Part shown: positions 18,489-29,617 of the stretch, piece after piece
How positions within the stretch are numbered: the stretch's first letter is position 1
Layout of the letters: each line of letters opens with the position of its first letter
Source: Candidatus Mycobacterium methanotrophicum
Lineage (GTDB): Bacteria; Actinomycetota; Actinomycetes; Mycobacteriales; Mycobacteriaceae
Reading direction: 5' to 3'
Assembly (NCBI RefSeq): GCF_023515995.1
Contig: NZ_CP097320.1
Coordinates: 3,534,001 to 3,598,000 of the forward strand
Length of the DNA stretch: 64,000 nt
The notes under the pieces: generated by a model
What the model was told of the DNA's origin: nothing
The model's input: the letters and a program-made list of their open reading frames with translations, nothing else
Databases searched by the model: none
Program-made: the position numbers and the translations under genes

Positions 18489-18895
18489 TCTATCTGGGCA
18501 CTTCGGCGCTGTCTTCGCTGCTCATCGCCGAGCCGCAGACGCTCGAACTGCAGACACGGCTCACCGCCCAAAGCGGCCAGGGCGAGTACGCGGTGACGAG
18601 CGCGCTTGGCAGGGTCGAGTTGATCGGAGTTGTCGCCGGATATGGTGAACCAGGCCAGACTGGGCGCGCGTTACCTACTCGACGGGCCGGCATCCTCCCG
18701 CTCGCCGAACCGGTGATCGCTCTCGCCGAAAAAATCGGCCCGCCCGCCCTGCGTTCACTTGATGCCATTCATCTCGCGGCAGCAGCCCAGCCCAAGCGGG
18801 AACTCAGGGCGTTCGTCACCTACGACCGCCGTTTGTTGGACGGCTGCCGCGAGGTCGGCCTCCCCACCGCATCACCGGGCGCCCCGGCCCGCTAA
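18485..18895 (+). CDS. VapC-like PIN protein lacking the first catalytic Asp
   Basis: A 136-residue PIN-domain protein of the VapC ribonuclease-toxin type. The usual start IYLDTSAL reads IYLGTSAL here, so the first metal-binding aspartate is Gly. The other acidic residues remain: Glu in GRVELIGVV, Asp in [12 protein letters not shown] and Asp in [12 protein letters not shown]. Loss of the first Asp should abolish or cripple RNase activity. GTG start overlaps the upstream antitoxin remnant; the 3' end overlaps hflX by 4 bp on the opposite strand. Confidence 0.8.
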   Translation: MIYLGTSALSSLLIAEPQTLELQTRLTAQSGQGEYAVTSALGRVELIGVVAGYGEPGQTGRALPTRRAGILPLAEPVIALAEKIGPPALRSLDAIHLAAAAQPKRELRAFVTYDRRLLDGCREVGLPTASPGAPAR

Positions 18896-20295
18896 CCGTT
18901 CACCGAGAACGGCCGCAGGCTCGCGGCCAGCGCTATCGGCACCCGAGCCTTGATTCGGGTGCCGTCGCTGTTGTGCTCGGTGTGCTGCACTCGACCGTCG
19001 GCATGCACGCGCGACACCAAATCACCCCGTTCATAAGGGATTACGACGTCGACCGCGGTGTCAGTCGGGGCGGCCAACTCGGCCATCCGCCGACGCAGCG
19101 CGTCGACGCCGTCGCCCGTGTGCGCCGAGACGAATACCGCACCCGGCAGCGCATGGCGCAACTTGGCCAGCGCCAAATCGCCTGCGGCGTCAACCTTGTT
19201 GACCACCAACAGCTCCGGCGCCGGATCGCCGTGATAGTCGGCGATCACCTCGGAAATCACCTGGCGCACCGCACTGATCTGGGCCAGCGGATTGACGTCG
19301 GAACCGTCGACAACGTGCACCAGCAGATCGGCGTCGACGACCTCTTCCAGCGTGGAACGAAAAGCCTCGACCAACTGCGTCGGCAAATGCCGCACGAAGC
19401 CGACCGTGTCGCTGACCACGAACGCGCGTCCGTCGTCGAATTGCCCACGGCGAGTAGTGGGTTCCAACGTCGCGAACAATGCATCCTGAACCAGCACGCC
19501 CGCGCCCGTCAACGCGTTCAGCAGGCTGGACTTGCCCGCGTTCGTGTAGCCGACGATCGCGATCGACGGTAGATCACTGTCTAGCCGGCGGCTGCGTTGC
19601 GTGTCCCGAACCTGCTTCATCGCCTTGATATCGCGGCGCAGCTTCGACATTCGCTCACGGATACGGCGCCGATCGGTCTCGATCTTGGTCTCACCGGGAC
19701 CACGGAGGCCCACGCCTCCCCCGCTGCCGCCGGCGCGGCCACCAGCCTGCCGCGACATCGACTCGCCCCAACCACGCAACCGCGGCAGCATGTATTCCAT
19801 CTGCGCCAGCGCCACCTGGGCTTTGCCTTCGGCGCTGGTGGCGTGCTGGGCAAAGATGTCGAGGATCAGCGCGGTACGGTCAACGACCTTGACCTTGACC
19901 GCCTTTTCCAGCGCAGTCAGCTGCGCCGGGGATAGCTCGCCGTCACAGATCACGGTGTCAGCGCCCGTGGCCAGCACCACGTCCCGCAGCTCTGCTGCCT
20001 TGCCCGACCCGATGTAGGTCGAGGCATCCGGCTTGTCACGGCGCTGGATCATGCCTTCGAGCACTTGGGAACCGGCGGTTTCGGCCAGCGCGGCCAATTC
20101 GGCGAGACTGGCCGCCGCGTCGGCGGCGCTGCCCTCGGTCCACACCCCGACGAGCACGACCCGCTCCAGGCGCAACTGGCGGTACTCGACCTCCGAGACG
20201 TCGGCGAGCTCGGTGGACAACCCCGCGACGCGGCGCAGCGCCGAACGGTCGTCGAGGGCAAGTTCGCCCGTGCTGGGCGTGTTGGGGACAGTCAT
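18892..20295 (-). CDS. hflX: GTPase HflX
   Basis: A 467-residue HflX GTPase (Rv2725c), a ribosome-associated GTPase that splits stalled 70S ribosomes. N-terminal HflX domain motifs are [27 protein letters not shown] and [14 protein letters not shown]; the Gly-rich linker [15 protein letters not shown] precedes [18 protein letters not shown]; the G1 motif is [12 protein letters not shown], followed by [14 protein letters not shown] and VVNKVD. Tight spacing (2 bp) after dapF indicates an operon transcribed Rv2729c-like to hflX. Confidence 0.96.
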   Translation of the reverse strand: MTVPNTPSTGELALDDRSALRRVAGLSTELADVSEVEYRQLRLERVVLVGVWTEGSAADAAASLAELAALAETAGSQVLEGMIQRRDKPDASTYIGSGKAAELRDVVLATGADTVICDGELSPAQLTALEKAVKVKVVDRTALILDIFAQHATSAEGKAQVALAQMEYMLPRLRGWGESMSRQAGGRAGGSGGGVGLRGPGETKIETDRRRIRERMSKLRRDIKAMKQVRDTQRSRRLDSDLPSIAIVGYTNAGKSSLLNALTGAGVLVQDALFATLEPTTRRGQFDDGRAFVVSDTVGFVRHLPTQLVEAFRSTLEEVVDADLLVHVVDGSDVNPLAQISAVRQVISEVIADYHGDPAPELLVVNKVDAAGDLALAKLRHALPGAVFVSAHTGDGVDALRRRMAELAAPTDTAVDVVIPYERGDLVSRVHADGRVQHTEHNSDGTRIKARVPIALAASLRPFSVNG

Positions 20296-20297
20296 CG

Positions 20298-21215
20298 TCA
20301 GTGCTCAATGATGCCCGGGAAAGCCGCGCCGTGCACCTGGTTTTCCCACCACCATTCCTCGCTCAGTTCGCCTTGGGCCACCAACACCGACGGCCCACGC
20401 AGGCGGCTGGTGGCCTCGGTGACGGTGACGACCACGTCGCCGCCCGGTACCCGCACGGTGAGCGTGCCGCTGGCCGCACCCGCATACGACAGCGCAGCCA
20501 CCGCGGCGGCGACGGTTCCGGTGCCGCACGAACGGGTTTCGCCCACCCCGCGCTCGTGCACCCGCATGCTGACCGCGTCGTCGGCCGGCGCGGTGAGGAC
20601 TTCGACGTTCACCCCGTCCGGGAATTGCGCCTTGTCGAACGTCACCGGCGCCGCGACGTCGAGCGCCGCCAGCGCTTCCAGGGTCAGCGCGGGGTCGACA
20701 CAGGCCAAGTGCGGGTTGCCGACGTCGATCGCCAGCCCGGTGAGGGTGCGGCCACCAACGATGACCTGGAAGGCCTTGCCCCCCCTGCCCAACGTGTTGG
20801 GTTTGCCCATGTCGACGCTGACGTCGGCGTTGGTCGCATCGGCGCGATGCAAGACGACGGGCCGCGGGCCTGCGAGCGATCCCACGACGAACTCGTCGCG
20901 AGATTCCCATCCGCTGGCGCGCAGGTAGTGCGCGAACACCCGCGCGCCGTTGCCGCACATCTGTGCCGTCGACCCGTCGGCGTTGCGGTAGTCCATGTAC
21001 CAGTCGTCGGCGCCCACGCCGTCGGGAATCCGATCGAGCACCCCCGCAGCCAGCACGGCAGCGGCCGTGGTGACCCGCAGCACCCCGTCGGCGCCGAGGC
21101 CACGACGCCGATCGCACAATGCGCAGACCACGGCGGGTGTCAGCGTCAGCTTGGCATCCAGATCAGCCAGCAACACGAAGTCGTTCTGGGTGCCATGGCC
21201 TTTGGCGAACATCAT
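20298..21215 (-). CDS. dapF: Diaminopimelate epimerase DapF
   Basis: Converts LL- to meso-diaminopimelate for lysine and peptidoglycan synthesis. The catalytic Cys pair lies in QMCGNGARV and [11 protein letters not shown], with substrate residues in MDYRNADGS and GVGETRS. At 305 residues it is somewhat longer than the M. tuberculosis protein (289) because of small insertions and a longer C-terminus. ATG 21215 is chosen because GAGGAG lies 8 nt upstream; GTG 21224 would overlap that ribosome site. Confidence 0.95.
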   Translation of the reverse strand: MMFAKGHGTQNDFVLLADLDAKLTLTPAVVCALCDRRRGLGADGVLRVTTAAAVLAAGVLDRIPDGVGADDWYMDYRNADGSTAQMCGNGARVFAHYLRASGWESRDEFVVGSLAGPRPVVLHRADATNADVSVDMGKPNTLGRGGKAFQVIVGGRTLTGLAIDVGNPHLACVDPALTLEALAALDVAAPVTFDKAQFPDGVNVEVLTAPADDAVSMRVHERGVGETRSCGTGTVAAAVAALSYAGAASGTLTVRVPGGDVVVTVTEATSRLRGPSVLVAQGELSEEWWWENQVHGAAFPGIIEH

Positions 21216-21708
21216 CGGCGCCACTCCTCGATGCCGGCTCCACCGGCACCATCGTCGTCGGCGCGGATCATCTGCTCAGGATACGTGGCGCGGCGCCGTC
21301 CCCGGGCCCTCGCAGCATCACGGCCTCTCCTGGGCTGAACCCGCCAGCATGCTGTCAAAACTGCGTGACCAGGGCAAACGCCGTTCAGAGGAAAACTCCG
21401 AGGAATTGGACAAAAAATCGGCGCCAGCTATTTCGTATTCGATATGCGTCGAGTAGCTTCGGCCGAAGCGAAAGCGACTGTATCCGCATTGTCCTCGAGC
21501 AGAAGGCGGAACATGGCAGGTCGGGCGGGTCCGGCGGCACTGGTCCGGGCGCCAGCGGCTCCTCCGGCATACCTGGCAGCTACGGCAGCCCGGAACGCGC
21601 GGCTGAGACCGGCCGGTCACAGACCGGCCACCACGGTCGTCGATCCCGTCGCCGTGATGACGACCGCGGCGCGGCCCAGCCCAGCCCAGCCCATCGCAGG
21701 TCACCACT
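21216..21708. other. Non-coding spacer between miaA and dapF
   Basis: About 490 bp with no gene I can support. In M. tuberculosis these genes are nearly adjacent. One forward frame contains a Gly-Ser-rich patch (GGSGGTGPGASGSSG) reminiscent of PGRS sequence, but without a PE domain. The stretch near 21400-21480 is AT-richer than its surroundings. It may be the relic of an insertion. Confidence 0.5.
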
Positions 21709-22614
21709 TCAAGATTCGCGCCGCCAGGCCCGGATCGCGTTATCCGTATTGTCGGGCGCGCTGGCGTCCAGCCACTCAATCCGGTGGTCGCGGTGAAACC
21801 ACGACCGCTGCCGCCGCACGTAGCGGCGGGTGCCGACGAACGTCGGTTCGCGTGCAGCGTCGCCGGTGCCGCCGGCGTCGAGGTCGGCGATCACCTGCGC
21901 ATAGCCCAGCGCCCGTGACGCGGTGACGCCGTCACGCAGCCCGCGACCTAGCAGCCTGTTCACTTCACCGACCAGCCCGGAAGCGAACATCATCTCGGTA
22001 CGCCGGGCCAGCCGCTCGTCGAGAAGCTCGGTGCCGCAGTCTAATCCGAGGATCACCGTGTCCCAACGCGGTGTGCCGATGGTGGGCGCCGACGCGGCGA
22101 AAGGCTGACCGGTGAGCTCCACCACCTCCAGCGCGCGCACGATGCGACGGCCGTCGGTCGGCAGGATCGACGCCGCCGCGGCCGGATCCCGACAAGCCAG
22201 CTCGGCGTGCAGCTCGGCCGCCCCGACCTGGGCGAGCCGCTCTTCCCACCGACTCCGCACCGCCGGGTCGGTCGTCGGAAACGACCAGTCGTCGAGCAGC
22301 GACTGGACATAGAGCATCGACCCACCGACGAGGATCGGCACCGCTGCCCTGGCCATAATCGCCTCGATGTCGGCGGCGGCGGCGCTCTGATAATGCGCGA
22401 CGGTCGCGGTCTCGGTGACGTCGAGAACGTCGAGTTGGTGATGCGGGATGCCGCGGCGTTGCGCGACAGGAAGTTTCGCGGTGCCGATATCCATTCCGCG
22501 GTAGAACTGCATCGCGTCGGCGTTCACGATCTCCGCGTCGAGCCGCTCGGCGACGTCGAGAGCCAACTGCGACTTGCCGGTCCCGGTCGGGCCGACGATC
22601 GCCAGTGGCCTCAC
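21709..22614 (-). CDS. miaA: tRNA dimethylallyltransferase MiaA
   Basis: Adds the dimethylallyl group to A37 of tRNAs reading U-starting codons; its product is later methylthiolated by MiaB, also in this window. 301 residues: P-loop [54 protein letters not shown], and the C-terminal [16 protein letters not shown] 22614 overlaps the stop of the upstream gene (GTGA). An upstream open frame to 23016 in the same phase is antisense-type filler. Confidence 0.96.
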   Translation of the reverse strand: MRPLAIVGPTGTGKSQLALDVAERLDAEIVNADAMQFYRGMDIGTAKLPVAQRRGIPHHQLDVLDVTETATVAHYQSAAAADIEAIMARAAVPILVGGSMLYVQSLLDDWSFPTTDPAVRSRWEERLAQVGAAELHAELACRDPAAAASILPTDGRRIVRALEVVELTGQPFAASAPTIGTPRWDTVILGLDCGTELLDERLARRTEMMFASGLVGEVNRLLGRGLRDGVTASRALGYAQVIADLDAGGTGDAAREPTFVGTRRYVRRQRSWFHRDHRIEWLDASAPDNTDNAIRAWRRES

Positions 22615-23297
22615 GGCTGCCAGACGCCGGTGAAGTACCCGACGCCGTAGGGCGCCGCCCGGTAGAGCTCCTCGGCCGACCGGGGCGCCGGCGCGCACAG
22701 ACCCGCCAGCACACCGAAGGCCACCCTCCCCACCACCTGCCCGGGCAGCCGGCTCAGCACGGCCACGTCGCCGAGGCCCAGCGCGTCGTCCAGGGCAAGC
22801 TGCACGTCGACGTCGGCGGGGTGGTGGCCGCCTGGGGCGGCCGGGGTCAAGGTGTTGGCGCCGTCGGCGACCACCAGCACACCCGTCGGCTCGGCCGACT
22901 GGTCGATCTCGCTGCGCAGTTGTCTGCCAAGGGCCAACACGGTCGCCGCATCGTGGTGCCCGGCGTACGCCCGAACCTCGGCGCGGGCATCCGGCTGAGC
23001 CCGAGCCCGCATCCACCCGGCCATCAGCGCGCAGAGTGGCAGCTCGCCCGGCCGGCCGGTTGCGTGCGGCGAGAGCCGCACCGGCAAGTCGACGCCGAAA
23101 CCCGCAAAGGTACCGACGCTTTCCGGGCCGACGACGACGTCGGCGGTCCCGGCCCCGATGACCACCCAGCGCGGCGGCAGCGCGGCGACGGCGGCGACCA
23201 TGGCGGTCCGCAGCTCAGCCATCTCGTCGGCCGCGGCTCCGGCGAGCTCGGGGACCAGCACCGGCGCGGACGGGATGATCGCGATGGTGCTCAACAC
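22611..23297 (-). CDS. Rv2728c-like class III extradiol-dioxygenase-fold protein
   Basis: A 228-residue protein conserved next to miaA in mycobacteria. It starts [20 protein letters not shown] from GTG 23297, has [17 protein letters not shown] and [15 protein letters not shown], and resembles the LigB/MEMO fold, but the catalytic role is not established. It overlaps miaA by 4 bp (GTGA) and follows the DMT transporter by 9 bp, so it sits in an operon with both. Confidence 0.82.
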   Translation of the reverse strand: MLSTIAIIPSAPVLVPELAGAAADEMAELRTAMVAAVAALPPRWVVIGAGTADVVVGPESVGTFAGFGVDLPVRLSPHATGRPGELPLCALMAGWMRARAQPDARAEVRAYAGHHDAATVLALGRQLRSEIDQSAEPTGVLVVADGANTLTPAAPGGHHPADVDVQLALDDALGLGDVAVLSRLPGQVVGRVAFGVLAGLCAPAPRSAEELYRAAPYGVGYFTGVWQP

Positions 23298-23306
23298 GCA
23301 ATCAAA

Positions 23307-24221
23307 CTAGCGTTCCGACGGCACAGCAGCCGTGTCGTCGACAGTTATGGCGTCGGCATGGGCCTGCACAGTGACTGCTTCACCGCGAGCCAACGCCGCG
23401 GTCGCGACGACCATCAGCAGGACCGCCAGCACTAGCACGAACACCGTCTCGTCGCCGACCTGCATCGTCTCGCCGAGCACGCTGACTCCCAACAGCGAGC
23501 CCACCGCCGGCTTCGCCACCGTCATGGTCGGCATGGAGGCGGTGAGGCGCCCGCCACGATACGCGGACTGCTGAAACATCATCCCGGCGAAAGCCGCCAG
23601 GATGCCGGCGTACAGCTCCGGCGCCGTCAGCACCGCCACTATGCCGCCTTCGGCCACTTCCGCAACGCCCTTGAGCAGCACCGCGAATAGCGCCAACGAA
23701 GCACCCGACACAGCCGCCAGCAGCACCGCAGCTATCGATCGATGCGACCAAATCCGCGCTGCCAACACACACAGGCCCACGGCGGGCCCCATGACGGCGG
23801 CGACGACAAGCCAGGTCTGCAGCGACGCCCGGGAATGCCCGGCCGTCGGATTACCGACCGTGACGACCACCGCCAGCGCAGCGGCCAGCAGCGTAGCCCA
23901 GGTCCAGTCCCACCGGCTCACCGGATGCCGGGTCATTCGGGCGTAAATCGGCAACGCGAACAGCAGCGCTGTCACCTGCAGCCCGGTCACCAAGATCACC
24001 GATCCCAGGCTCAGGGCCGCGGCCTGCAGACCGTAATTGGCGATCGCGGCCAGCGCACCGAGCCGCCAGTAGCGATTACGCCACGACATCCGAAATAACG
24101 CGAAGTACCCGACCGGCTTGTCGGTGACCTCATGAGCCGAGCGCTGACGTACCACGTTCCCGACCGCCGACGCCAGCGCCGCGGCCAGGGCCAGCAGCAC
24201 CGCAACGTCCGATTTCGGCAT
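23307..24221 (-). CDS. DMT-superfamily membrane transporter, copy 1
   Basis: A 304-residue protein with about ten hydrophobic helices, equivalent to Rv2729c. Landmarks: VVRQRSAHEVTDKPVG after helix 1, ALSLGSVILVTGLQVTALLFALPIYAR, and PTMTVAKPAVGSLLGVSVLGE. Start ATG 24221 (MPKSDVAVLL) with a GAAGGG ribosome site; upstream codons to 24305 are unconserved. First gene of the transporter-Rv2728c-like-miaA-dapF-hflX series. Two paralogues lie at 24350-25264 and 33483-34397. Substrate unknown. Confidence 0.85.
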   Translation of the reverse strand: MPKSDVAVLLALAAALASAVGNVVRQRSAHEVTDKPVGYFALFRMSWRNRYWRLGALAAIANYGLQAAALSLGSVILVTGLQVTALLFALPIYARMTRHPVSRWDWTWATLLAAALAVVVTVGNPTAGHSRASLQTWLVVAAVMGPAVGLCVLAARIWSHRSIAAVLLAAVSGASLALFAVLLKGVAEVAEGGIVAVLTAPELYAGILAAFAGMMFQQSAYRGGRLTASMPTMTVAKPAVGSLLGVSVLGETMQVGDETVFVLVLAVLLMVVATAALARGEAVTVQAHADAITVDDTAAVPSER

Positions 24222-24349
24222 GGGCGACCCTTCCATTCGACCTCGCTGAGGCTCCCGCCGGCCTACCGCTCGGATTGCCAGAAACAACCACCGTTTCAGG
24301 CACACGTTACCGACTCCGTGAATAGCAACGACGGACGCGCGGGACTCGG

Positions 24350-25264
24350 CTAGGGTTTTGCCGCCACCCCGTCGACGACGGCCACGACGTCACGTCCGGC
24401 GCCGGCCGCAATGCTGGCCGCCTCGCCGCGAGCCAGGGCGATGGTCGAGACGATCACCACGATCGCGGCGGCGACCAGCGCGAACAGCTCGGGGCCGTCG
24501 GCGTCCAGCGTCTCTTTGAGCACCAAAATTCCCAGCAGCGACGCCACCGTCGGCTTGGCCACGGTCACCGCCGGCAGGGAGGCGGTCAACGCGCCGGCCC
24601 GGAAGGACGACTGCTGAAAAATCATCCCCACTAGCGCCGCCGGTACCAGGGCGTAAGTCTCGGGCGCTCGCAGCAACGCCCCGAAGCCGCCGGAAACCGC
24701 GCCGACGGCGCCTTTCGTCAGCACCGCGAACAGCGCCAGTGACGAGCCGGCCACCACCGCAAGAAGCACGGGCGCGGCCGGACCACCCGACCAGATCCGC
24801 GCGCCCACTACGCACAACACCAAGATCGGCCCCATCACAACGGCCACCACGACCCACGATCCCAGCGAGCCCCTGGAGTCGCCGGCACTCGGGTCGCCGA
24901 CGACGACGACCACTGCCAGGGCGGCGGCCAGCACCACCGCCCAGATCCACTCCCACCGGGTCACCCGGTGATGTGCCAGCCGTGCATAGATGGGCAGCGC
25001 GAACAGCAGCGAGGTCACCTGCAGCGCGGTCACCAGGATCACCGAACCCAACGCCAGCGCGGCGGCCTGCAGGCTGTAGTTGGCCACGGCGCCGGCGCCG
25101 CCCAGCCACCACCGTACGTCGCGCAACGACAAGTGGAAGAGCTCGAGGTGCCCGACCGGCTTATCGGTGACCTCCTGGGCCGAACGCTGCCGAACCACGT
25201 CGCCCACCGCAGACGCCAGCGCGGCGCACAGTGCGATCAACGCCGCGAAATCCGCTTTCGACAT
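24350..25264 (-). CDS. DMT-superfamily membrane transporter, copy 2
   Basis: A 304-residue paralogue of the neighbouring transporter, sharing VVRQRSAQEVTDKPVG, AALALGSVILVTALQVTSLLFALPIYAR and PAVTVAKPTVASLLGILVL. Same orientation, 128 bp upstream of copy 1, so a tandem duplication. I do not recall a second copy at this place in M. tuberculosis. Confidence 0.83.
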   Translation of the reverse strand: MSKADFAALIALCAALASAVGDVVRQRSAQEVTDKPVGHLELFHLSLRDVRWWLGGAGAVANYSLQAAALALGSVILVTALQVTSLLFALPIYARLAHHRVTRWEWIWAVVLAAALAVVVVVGDPSAGDSRGSLGSWVVVAVVMGPILVLCVVGARIWSGGPAAPVLLAVVAGSSLALFAVLTKGAVGAVSGGFGALLRAPETYALVPAALVGMIFQQSSFRAGALTASLPAVTVAKPTVASLLGILVLKETLDADGPELFALVAAAIVVIVSTIALARGEAASIAAGAGRDVVAVVDGVAAKP

Positions 25265-25646
25265 GCCCGATCACCTCGCCCACACCCGGTTTCGGATTCG
25301 ATTATCCAACACCGACTGTTCACCAACAGGTTCCACGGATAGCCTATGGCGCTGACGGTGTGCGGCACCCCATACACAGCCAGTGGCTCCACGTTCCGGT
25401 CCAGCGAGGTCGGCCGGTCATTGTCGTCAACGGCCATGGTGGCCGCTCGTGCATGCCAGCGCCGTCGCCGCAAAGATCACAGCTGCACCGCCAACTCGGA
25501 CCGCACCGCCCCACAAGCTGCTTCAATACTGGTGGGATCCAGACGGGAGCACTTCGGGGCTTCCTCCCGCGAGTGCAGTTGACGGCGCCGCGATGCGCGG
25601 CAGGTGCGCGGCTAATAACCGCGCGGAGGGTAGATGATGGCAGCTC
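25265..25646 (+). other. Intergenic 380 bp with a possible creatininase relic
   Basis: No intact gene. One forward frame contains IAYGADGVRHP (25340-25372) and, 15 codons later, RPVIVVNGHGG, which resemble the two hallmark motifs of creatininase/MftE-type amidohydrolases (YGASGEH-like and VNGHGGN). The spacing between them is far too short and no start or downstream homology is visible, so this could be a deleted remnant or chance. Confidence 0.35.
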
Positions 25647-26963
25647 ATGACGCCTGACGAGCCACCGGGCGGACTTCGGCCCGTTCCCCGGCCGGGACCG
25701 CGGCCCAGACCTATATCCCATCCCCACCCGCACCCGGTCGCCGGGTCGCTGGCCAACGATCCGCACCGATACGGACGCGTCGACCCCGACGGAACGGTCT
25801 GGCTGATCACGGTGGCCGGCGAGCGGATCATCGGGTCCTGGCAGGCCGGCGACGCCGAGGCCGCGTTCGCGCATTTCGGCCGGCGATTCGACGACTTGAG
25901 CACCGAGGTCGTGCTCCTGGAAGAACGGCTGGCTTCGGGTACCGGCGATGCGCGCAAGATCAAAACCGCCGCCACTGGACTGGCCGAAACATTGCCGGAC
26001 GCACATGTGCTCGGGGATGTCGATGCGCTGGCCGCCCGGCTTGCCGGCATTGTTGAGCGGGCCGAAGCGGCGGCGGCCGCCGATCGCGCGCGCCGCCGAG
26101 AGCATCGCGCGGCCCAGACCGCACGCAAGGAGGCTTTGGCTGCCGAAGCCGAGGAGTTGGCCAACACCTCGACGCAGTGGAAGGCGGCCGGTGACCGGCT
26201 ACGCGCGATTCTCGACGAATGGAAGACGATCAGCGGGTTGGACCGCAAGACCGACGATGCGCTGTGGAAGCGCTACTCGGCTGCTCGGGAAACCTTCAAC
26301 CGGCGACGAGGATCGCATTTCGCGGGGCTGGACCGCGAGCAGGCGGGTGCCCGCGAGGCGAAGGAGCGGCTCTGCGTCCAGGCTGAGGAGCTCGTGGGTT
26401 CGACGGACTGGGCTGCCACCAGCGCCGAGTTCCGCAAGCTGCTCACCGACTGGAAGGCCGCCGGCCGCCCCGCCCGTGACGTCGATGATGCGCTGTGGCT
26501 CCGCTTCAAGGCCGCCCAGGACACCTTTTTCAAGGCGCGCACTGCCGCGGCCGCCGGGCGCGACGCCGAATTGCGGGCCAACGCCACAGCCAAAGAGGCG
26601 CTGTTGGCGGAGGCGGAAAAACTCGACACCAGCGATCACGACGCCGCCAGGTCGGCGCTGCGGTCGATCGCCGAGAAATGGGACGCGATCGGCAAGGTGC
26701 CGCGCGAACGGTCAGCCGAACTCGACCGGCGGCTGCGCGCCGTCGAGAAGAAGGTGCGCGACGCCGGAGAAACAGACTGGTCGGACCCGCAGGCCAAGGT
26801 ACGCGCGGAGCAGTTCCAGACGCGTGCCGAGCAATTCGAACGCCAGGCACAGAAAGCCGAGGCGGCAGGGCGCAGCAAGGAAGCCGAGGAGGCCAAGGCC
26901 AATGCCGAGCAGTGGCGGCAATGGGCGGACACTGCCGCGAATGCGCTGAGCCGCAAGACCTAA
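25647..26963 (+). CDS. DUF349 helical-repeat protein (Rv2731-like)
   Basis: A 438-residue protein equivalent to Rv2731. After a proline-rich start it has a short beta region ([23 protein letters not shown]) and then four or so DUF349 repeats, each a charged helical block with a W-K/W-D core: [60 protein letters not shown]. The C-terminus is a coiled coil ending [15 protein letters not shown]. Function is unknown. Confidence 0.88.
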   Translation: MTPDEPPGGLRPVPRPGPRPRPISHPHPHPVAGSLANDPHRYGRVDPDGTVWLITVAGERIIGSWQAGDAEAAFAHFGRRFDDLSTEVVLLEERLASGTGDARKIKTAATGLAETLPDAHVLGDVDALAARLAGIVERAEAAAAADRARRREHRAAQTARKEALAAEAEELANTSTQWKAAGDRLRAILDEWKTISGLDRKTDDALWKRYSAARETFNRRRGSHFAGLDREQAGAREAKERLCVQAEELVGSTDWAATSAEFRKLLTDWKAAGRPARDVDDALWLRFKAAQDTFFKARTAAAAGRDAELRANATAKEALLAEAEKLDTSDHDAARSALRSIAEKWDAIGKVPRERSAELDRRLRAVEKKVRDAGETDWSDPQAKVRAEQFQTRAEQFERQAQKAEAAGRSKEAEEAKANAEQWRQWADTAANALSRKT

Positions 26964-26976
26964 CGCGCGAGCGCAG

Positions 26977-27564
26977 CTATCCGGGAGGGTCCTCGTCCTC
27001 AAGGGATTCCAGCAGCGTTCGAGATTGACGAAGCCCGGCGGCCCGACGGCGTTGCTCCTCGGCGGCAAGTTGCACGATCGTGCGCGACCACACGACACGC
27101 GCCCAGTGAAACGTCAACAGGATGACGGTGATCCACGCCACCACCAGGCCGACGCCGGGGCCAGGATGGCCGGTTGCCACGGTCTGCCGCGACCAAACGG
27201 CCAGCAACCCAGCGGCGCTGGCCACCGCCGAACCTGCCAACGCCACCCAGCCCAATGCCCAGCGTCGGGTCAACAACGCCAACATCGAGAAGCCGACGCC
27301 GAAAACCAATGCCAGCCAACTGAATACACGTGATGGCAGCCCCACCGCGGCCGCCGCCGCGCCATGGGTGGAAAACAGCACATCCCATCCAGGTACCTGA
27401 CCGGTGTGCGGCAAGATGAACGACGCGAGCAGCACGAACACCAGAATCGCCACAACCAAAGCCCTTGCGCCCGGGTCGATTTGGCGGGCAATACGACGCT
27501 CGGCCGCCTCGATATCATCCCGGAAGTCGTCGAATGGGCCCTGGTTCGGCTCGCCCTCGCTCAT
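26977..27564 (-). CDS. Membrane protein Rv2732c-like
   Basis: A 195-residue protein with four hydrophobic segments ([73 protein letters not shown]) between a charged N-terminus ([17 protein letters not shown]) and a helical C-terminus. ATG 27564 overlaps the miaB stop as ATGA, so it is translationally coupled to miaB. Unknown function. Confidence 0.85.
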   Translation of the reverse strand: MSEGEPNQGPFDDFRDDIEAAERRIARQIDPGARALVVAILVFVLLASFILPHTGQVPGWDVLFSTHGAAAAAVGLPSRVFSWLALVFGVGFSMLALLTRRWALGWVALAGSAVASAAGLLAVWSRQTVATGHPGPGVGLVVAWITVILLTFHWARVVWSRTIVQLAAEEQRRRAAGLRQSRTLLESLEDEDPPG

Positions 27565-29060
27565 TGATTGCACCCGAGCGGTTCGGTCGCGGCAACCGGT
27601 TGCCCGACGGCTGGCATGCCAAGGGTGACACCGCTGGAACCTTGCCCGTCGCCATAGGCGTCGCCGGCGCGGGTGCGGCGGTGGGTGATGACGTCGCCGT
27701 CGGCGATGAGGTGATGCGGCGCGGCGTCGGTGACGAGCGTCGTGACGATGTCGCCCGGGCGCACCTGCTGTCCGCCGGGCGTGAAGTGCACCAGCCGACC
27801 GTCGCGCACGCGACCGCTCATCCGCGCAGTGCGCCTGTCCTTGCGGCCTTCCCCGGTGGCCACCAGCAACTCAACGGACCGACCGAGCTGCTTGCGGTTC
27901 TCCTCCAATGCGATGTGCTCTTGCAGCGCCACGAGTCGCTCATACCGTTCCTGGACGACGGCTTTCGGCAGCTGACCGTCGAGCTCCGCGGCGGGTGTGC
28001 CGGGGCGCTTGGAGTACTGGAAGGTGAACGCGCCGGAGAACCGGGCCCGCCGAACCACGTCCAGCGTCGCGGCGAAGTCGTCCTCGGTCTCGCCGGGGAA
28101 ACCGACGATCAGGTCGGTGGTGATGGCGGCGTGCGGCATGGCCGCGCGCACCCGGTCGATGATGGCGAGGTAACGCTCGGCGCGGTAGGACCGGCGCATC
28201 GCGCGCAACACCCGGTCCGAGCCGGATTGCAGCGGCATGTGCAGCGCCGGGCAGACGTTCGCCGTCTGCGCCATCGCCTCGATGACGTCGTCGGTGAACT
28301 CGGCCGGATGCGGCGAGGTGAACCGCACCCGCTCCAGACCGTCGATGCGTCCGCACTCGGTCAGCAGGTCGGCGAAGGCGCCGCGATTGCGTGGTAGCCG
28401 TGAGTCGGCGAACGAGACGCCGTAGGCGTTGACGTTTTGGCCCAGCAGGGTGATTTCCAGCACGCCGGCCGCCACCAGCGACCGCACCTCGGCCAGGATG
28501 TCGTCGGGGCTGCGGTCGACCTCTTTGCCCCGCAACGACGGCACGATGCAGAAGGTGCAGCTGTTGTTGCACCCTACCGAGATGGAAACCCAAGCGGCAT
28601 AAGCCGATTCGCGGACAGCAGGCAGCGCCGACGGGAACTCCTGCAATGCCTCAGCGATTTCTACCTGGGCAGCCTGGTTATGCCGGGCCCGGTCAAGCAG
28701 CGCCGGCAGCGATCCGATGTTGTGGGTGCCGAAGACGACGTCGACCCAGGGCGCCTTGCGCAGCACCGCGTCTTTGTCCTTCTGGGCCAGGCAGCCGCCC
28801 ACCGCGATCTGCATGTTCGGGTCGCTGCGCTTGCGGGGCGCCAGGTGGCTGAGGTTGCCGTAGAGCTTGTTGTCGGCGTTCTCGCGCACCGCGCAGGTGT
28901 TGAAGACCACCACGTCGGCGTCGGCGCCCTCAGGCGCGCGCCGGTAGCCGGCCGCTTCCAGCAGGCCCGCCAACCGCTCGGAGTCATGAACGTTCATCTG
29001 ACATCCGTAGGTGCGGACCTGATAGGTCCGCACCTCCTGTGGTGCCAGCGTCGACGTCAC
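27561..29060 (-). CDS. miaB: tRNA methylthiotransferase MiaB
   Basis: A radical-SAM enzyme that adds the 2-methylthio group to i6A37 made by MiaA. 499 residues: N-terminal UPF0004 domain with Cys in [26 protein letters not shown] and [11 protein letters not shown], radical-SAM cluster [18 protein letters not shown], and a C-terminal TRAM domain. Its sequence is typical, with a 40-residue unconserved tail. Followed by the overlapping Rv2732c-like gene. Confidence 0.96.
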   Translation of the reverse strand: MTSTLAPQEVRTYQVRTYGCQMNVHDSERLAGLLEAAGYRRAPEGADADVVVFNTCAVRENADNKLYGNLSHLAPRKRSDPNMQIAVGGCLAQKDKDAVLRKAPWVDVVFGTHNIGSLPALLDRARHNQAAQVEIAEALQEFPSALPAVRESAYAAWVSISVGCNNSCTFCIVPSLRGKEVDRSPDDILAEVRSLVAAGVLEITLLGQNVNAYGVSFADSRLPRNRGAFADLLTECGRIDGLERVRFTSPHPAEFTDDVIEAMAQTANVCPALHMPLQSGSDRVLRAMRRSYRAERYLAIIDRVRAAMPHAAITTDLIVGFPGETEDDFAATLDVVRRARFSGAFTFQYSKRPGTPAAELDGQLPKAVVQERYERLVALQEHIALEENRKQLGRSVELLVATGEGRKDRRTARMSGRVRDGRLVHFTPGGQQVRPGDIVTTLVTDAAPHHLIADGDVITHRRTRAGDAYGDGQGSSGVTLGMPAVGQPVAATEPLGCNQ

Positions 29061-29092
29061 GGGGCCATGGTACGGCTGCGTAACGCACGCGC

Positions 29093-29617
29093 CTAGACGC
29101 GCCTGCGCTCCCGTTCACCGGCCAGCTCGGCGCTGACCACGTCGTAGGCCATCGTCTGGCCGAACCCGCGGCGGGCCAGCATCGCCACCAGCCGGCGGAT
29201 CACCCGGGCGTCATCGTCGTCGCCCAGTGCCGCCCGTCGCAGCTTGGTTCGCACCAGCTTCTCGGCGCGGACGCGCTCGGCAGCGGGGTTGATGCCGTCG
29301 AGCACCGAGGTGATCACGTCGCTGTCGACGCCCTTGGTATGCAGCTCGGCGGCCAACGCGCGCTTGCCTTTTCCGGTGTTCGCCCGGCGCGAATGCACCC
29401 ACTGTTCGGCGAAGTTCGCGTCGTCGATCAACCCGACGTCGGTCAGCCGGTCCAGCACCCGGGCGCTGACATCGTCGGGATAACCGCGCTTGGCCAGCTG
29501 GCCGGCCAGCTCGGCACGGGTGCGTGCCCGCGCGGTGAGCAGGCGCAGGCACAATGCCCGCGCCAGCTCCTCGCGAGACGGCTCAGAAGTCGACGGGGGC
29601 GGGCAAGGCGTCGCCAT
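29093..29617 (-). CDS. recX: RecA regulator RecX
   Basis: A 174-residue RecX that binds RecA filaments and inhibits recombinase activity. Typical repeated three-helix units: [52 protein letters not shown]. It starts inside the recA 3' end (35-bp overlap), the same overlap known from M. tuberculosis, so it is co-transcribed with recA. Confidence 0.95.
   Translation of the reverse strand: MATPCPPPSTSEPSREELARALCLRLLTARARTRAELAGQLAKRGYPDDVSARVLDRLTDVGLIDDANFAEQWVHSRRANTGKGKRALAAELHTKGVDSDVITSVLDGINPAAERVRAEKLVRTKLRRAALGDDDDARVIRRLVAMLARRGFGQTMAYDVVSAELAGERERRRV

Noticed and set aside
21440..21680. Gly-rich frame that could be a PE_PGRS fragment
   Set aside because: Only about 15 residues fit and there is no PE domain; low-complexity chance is likelier.
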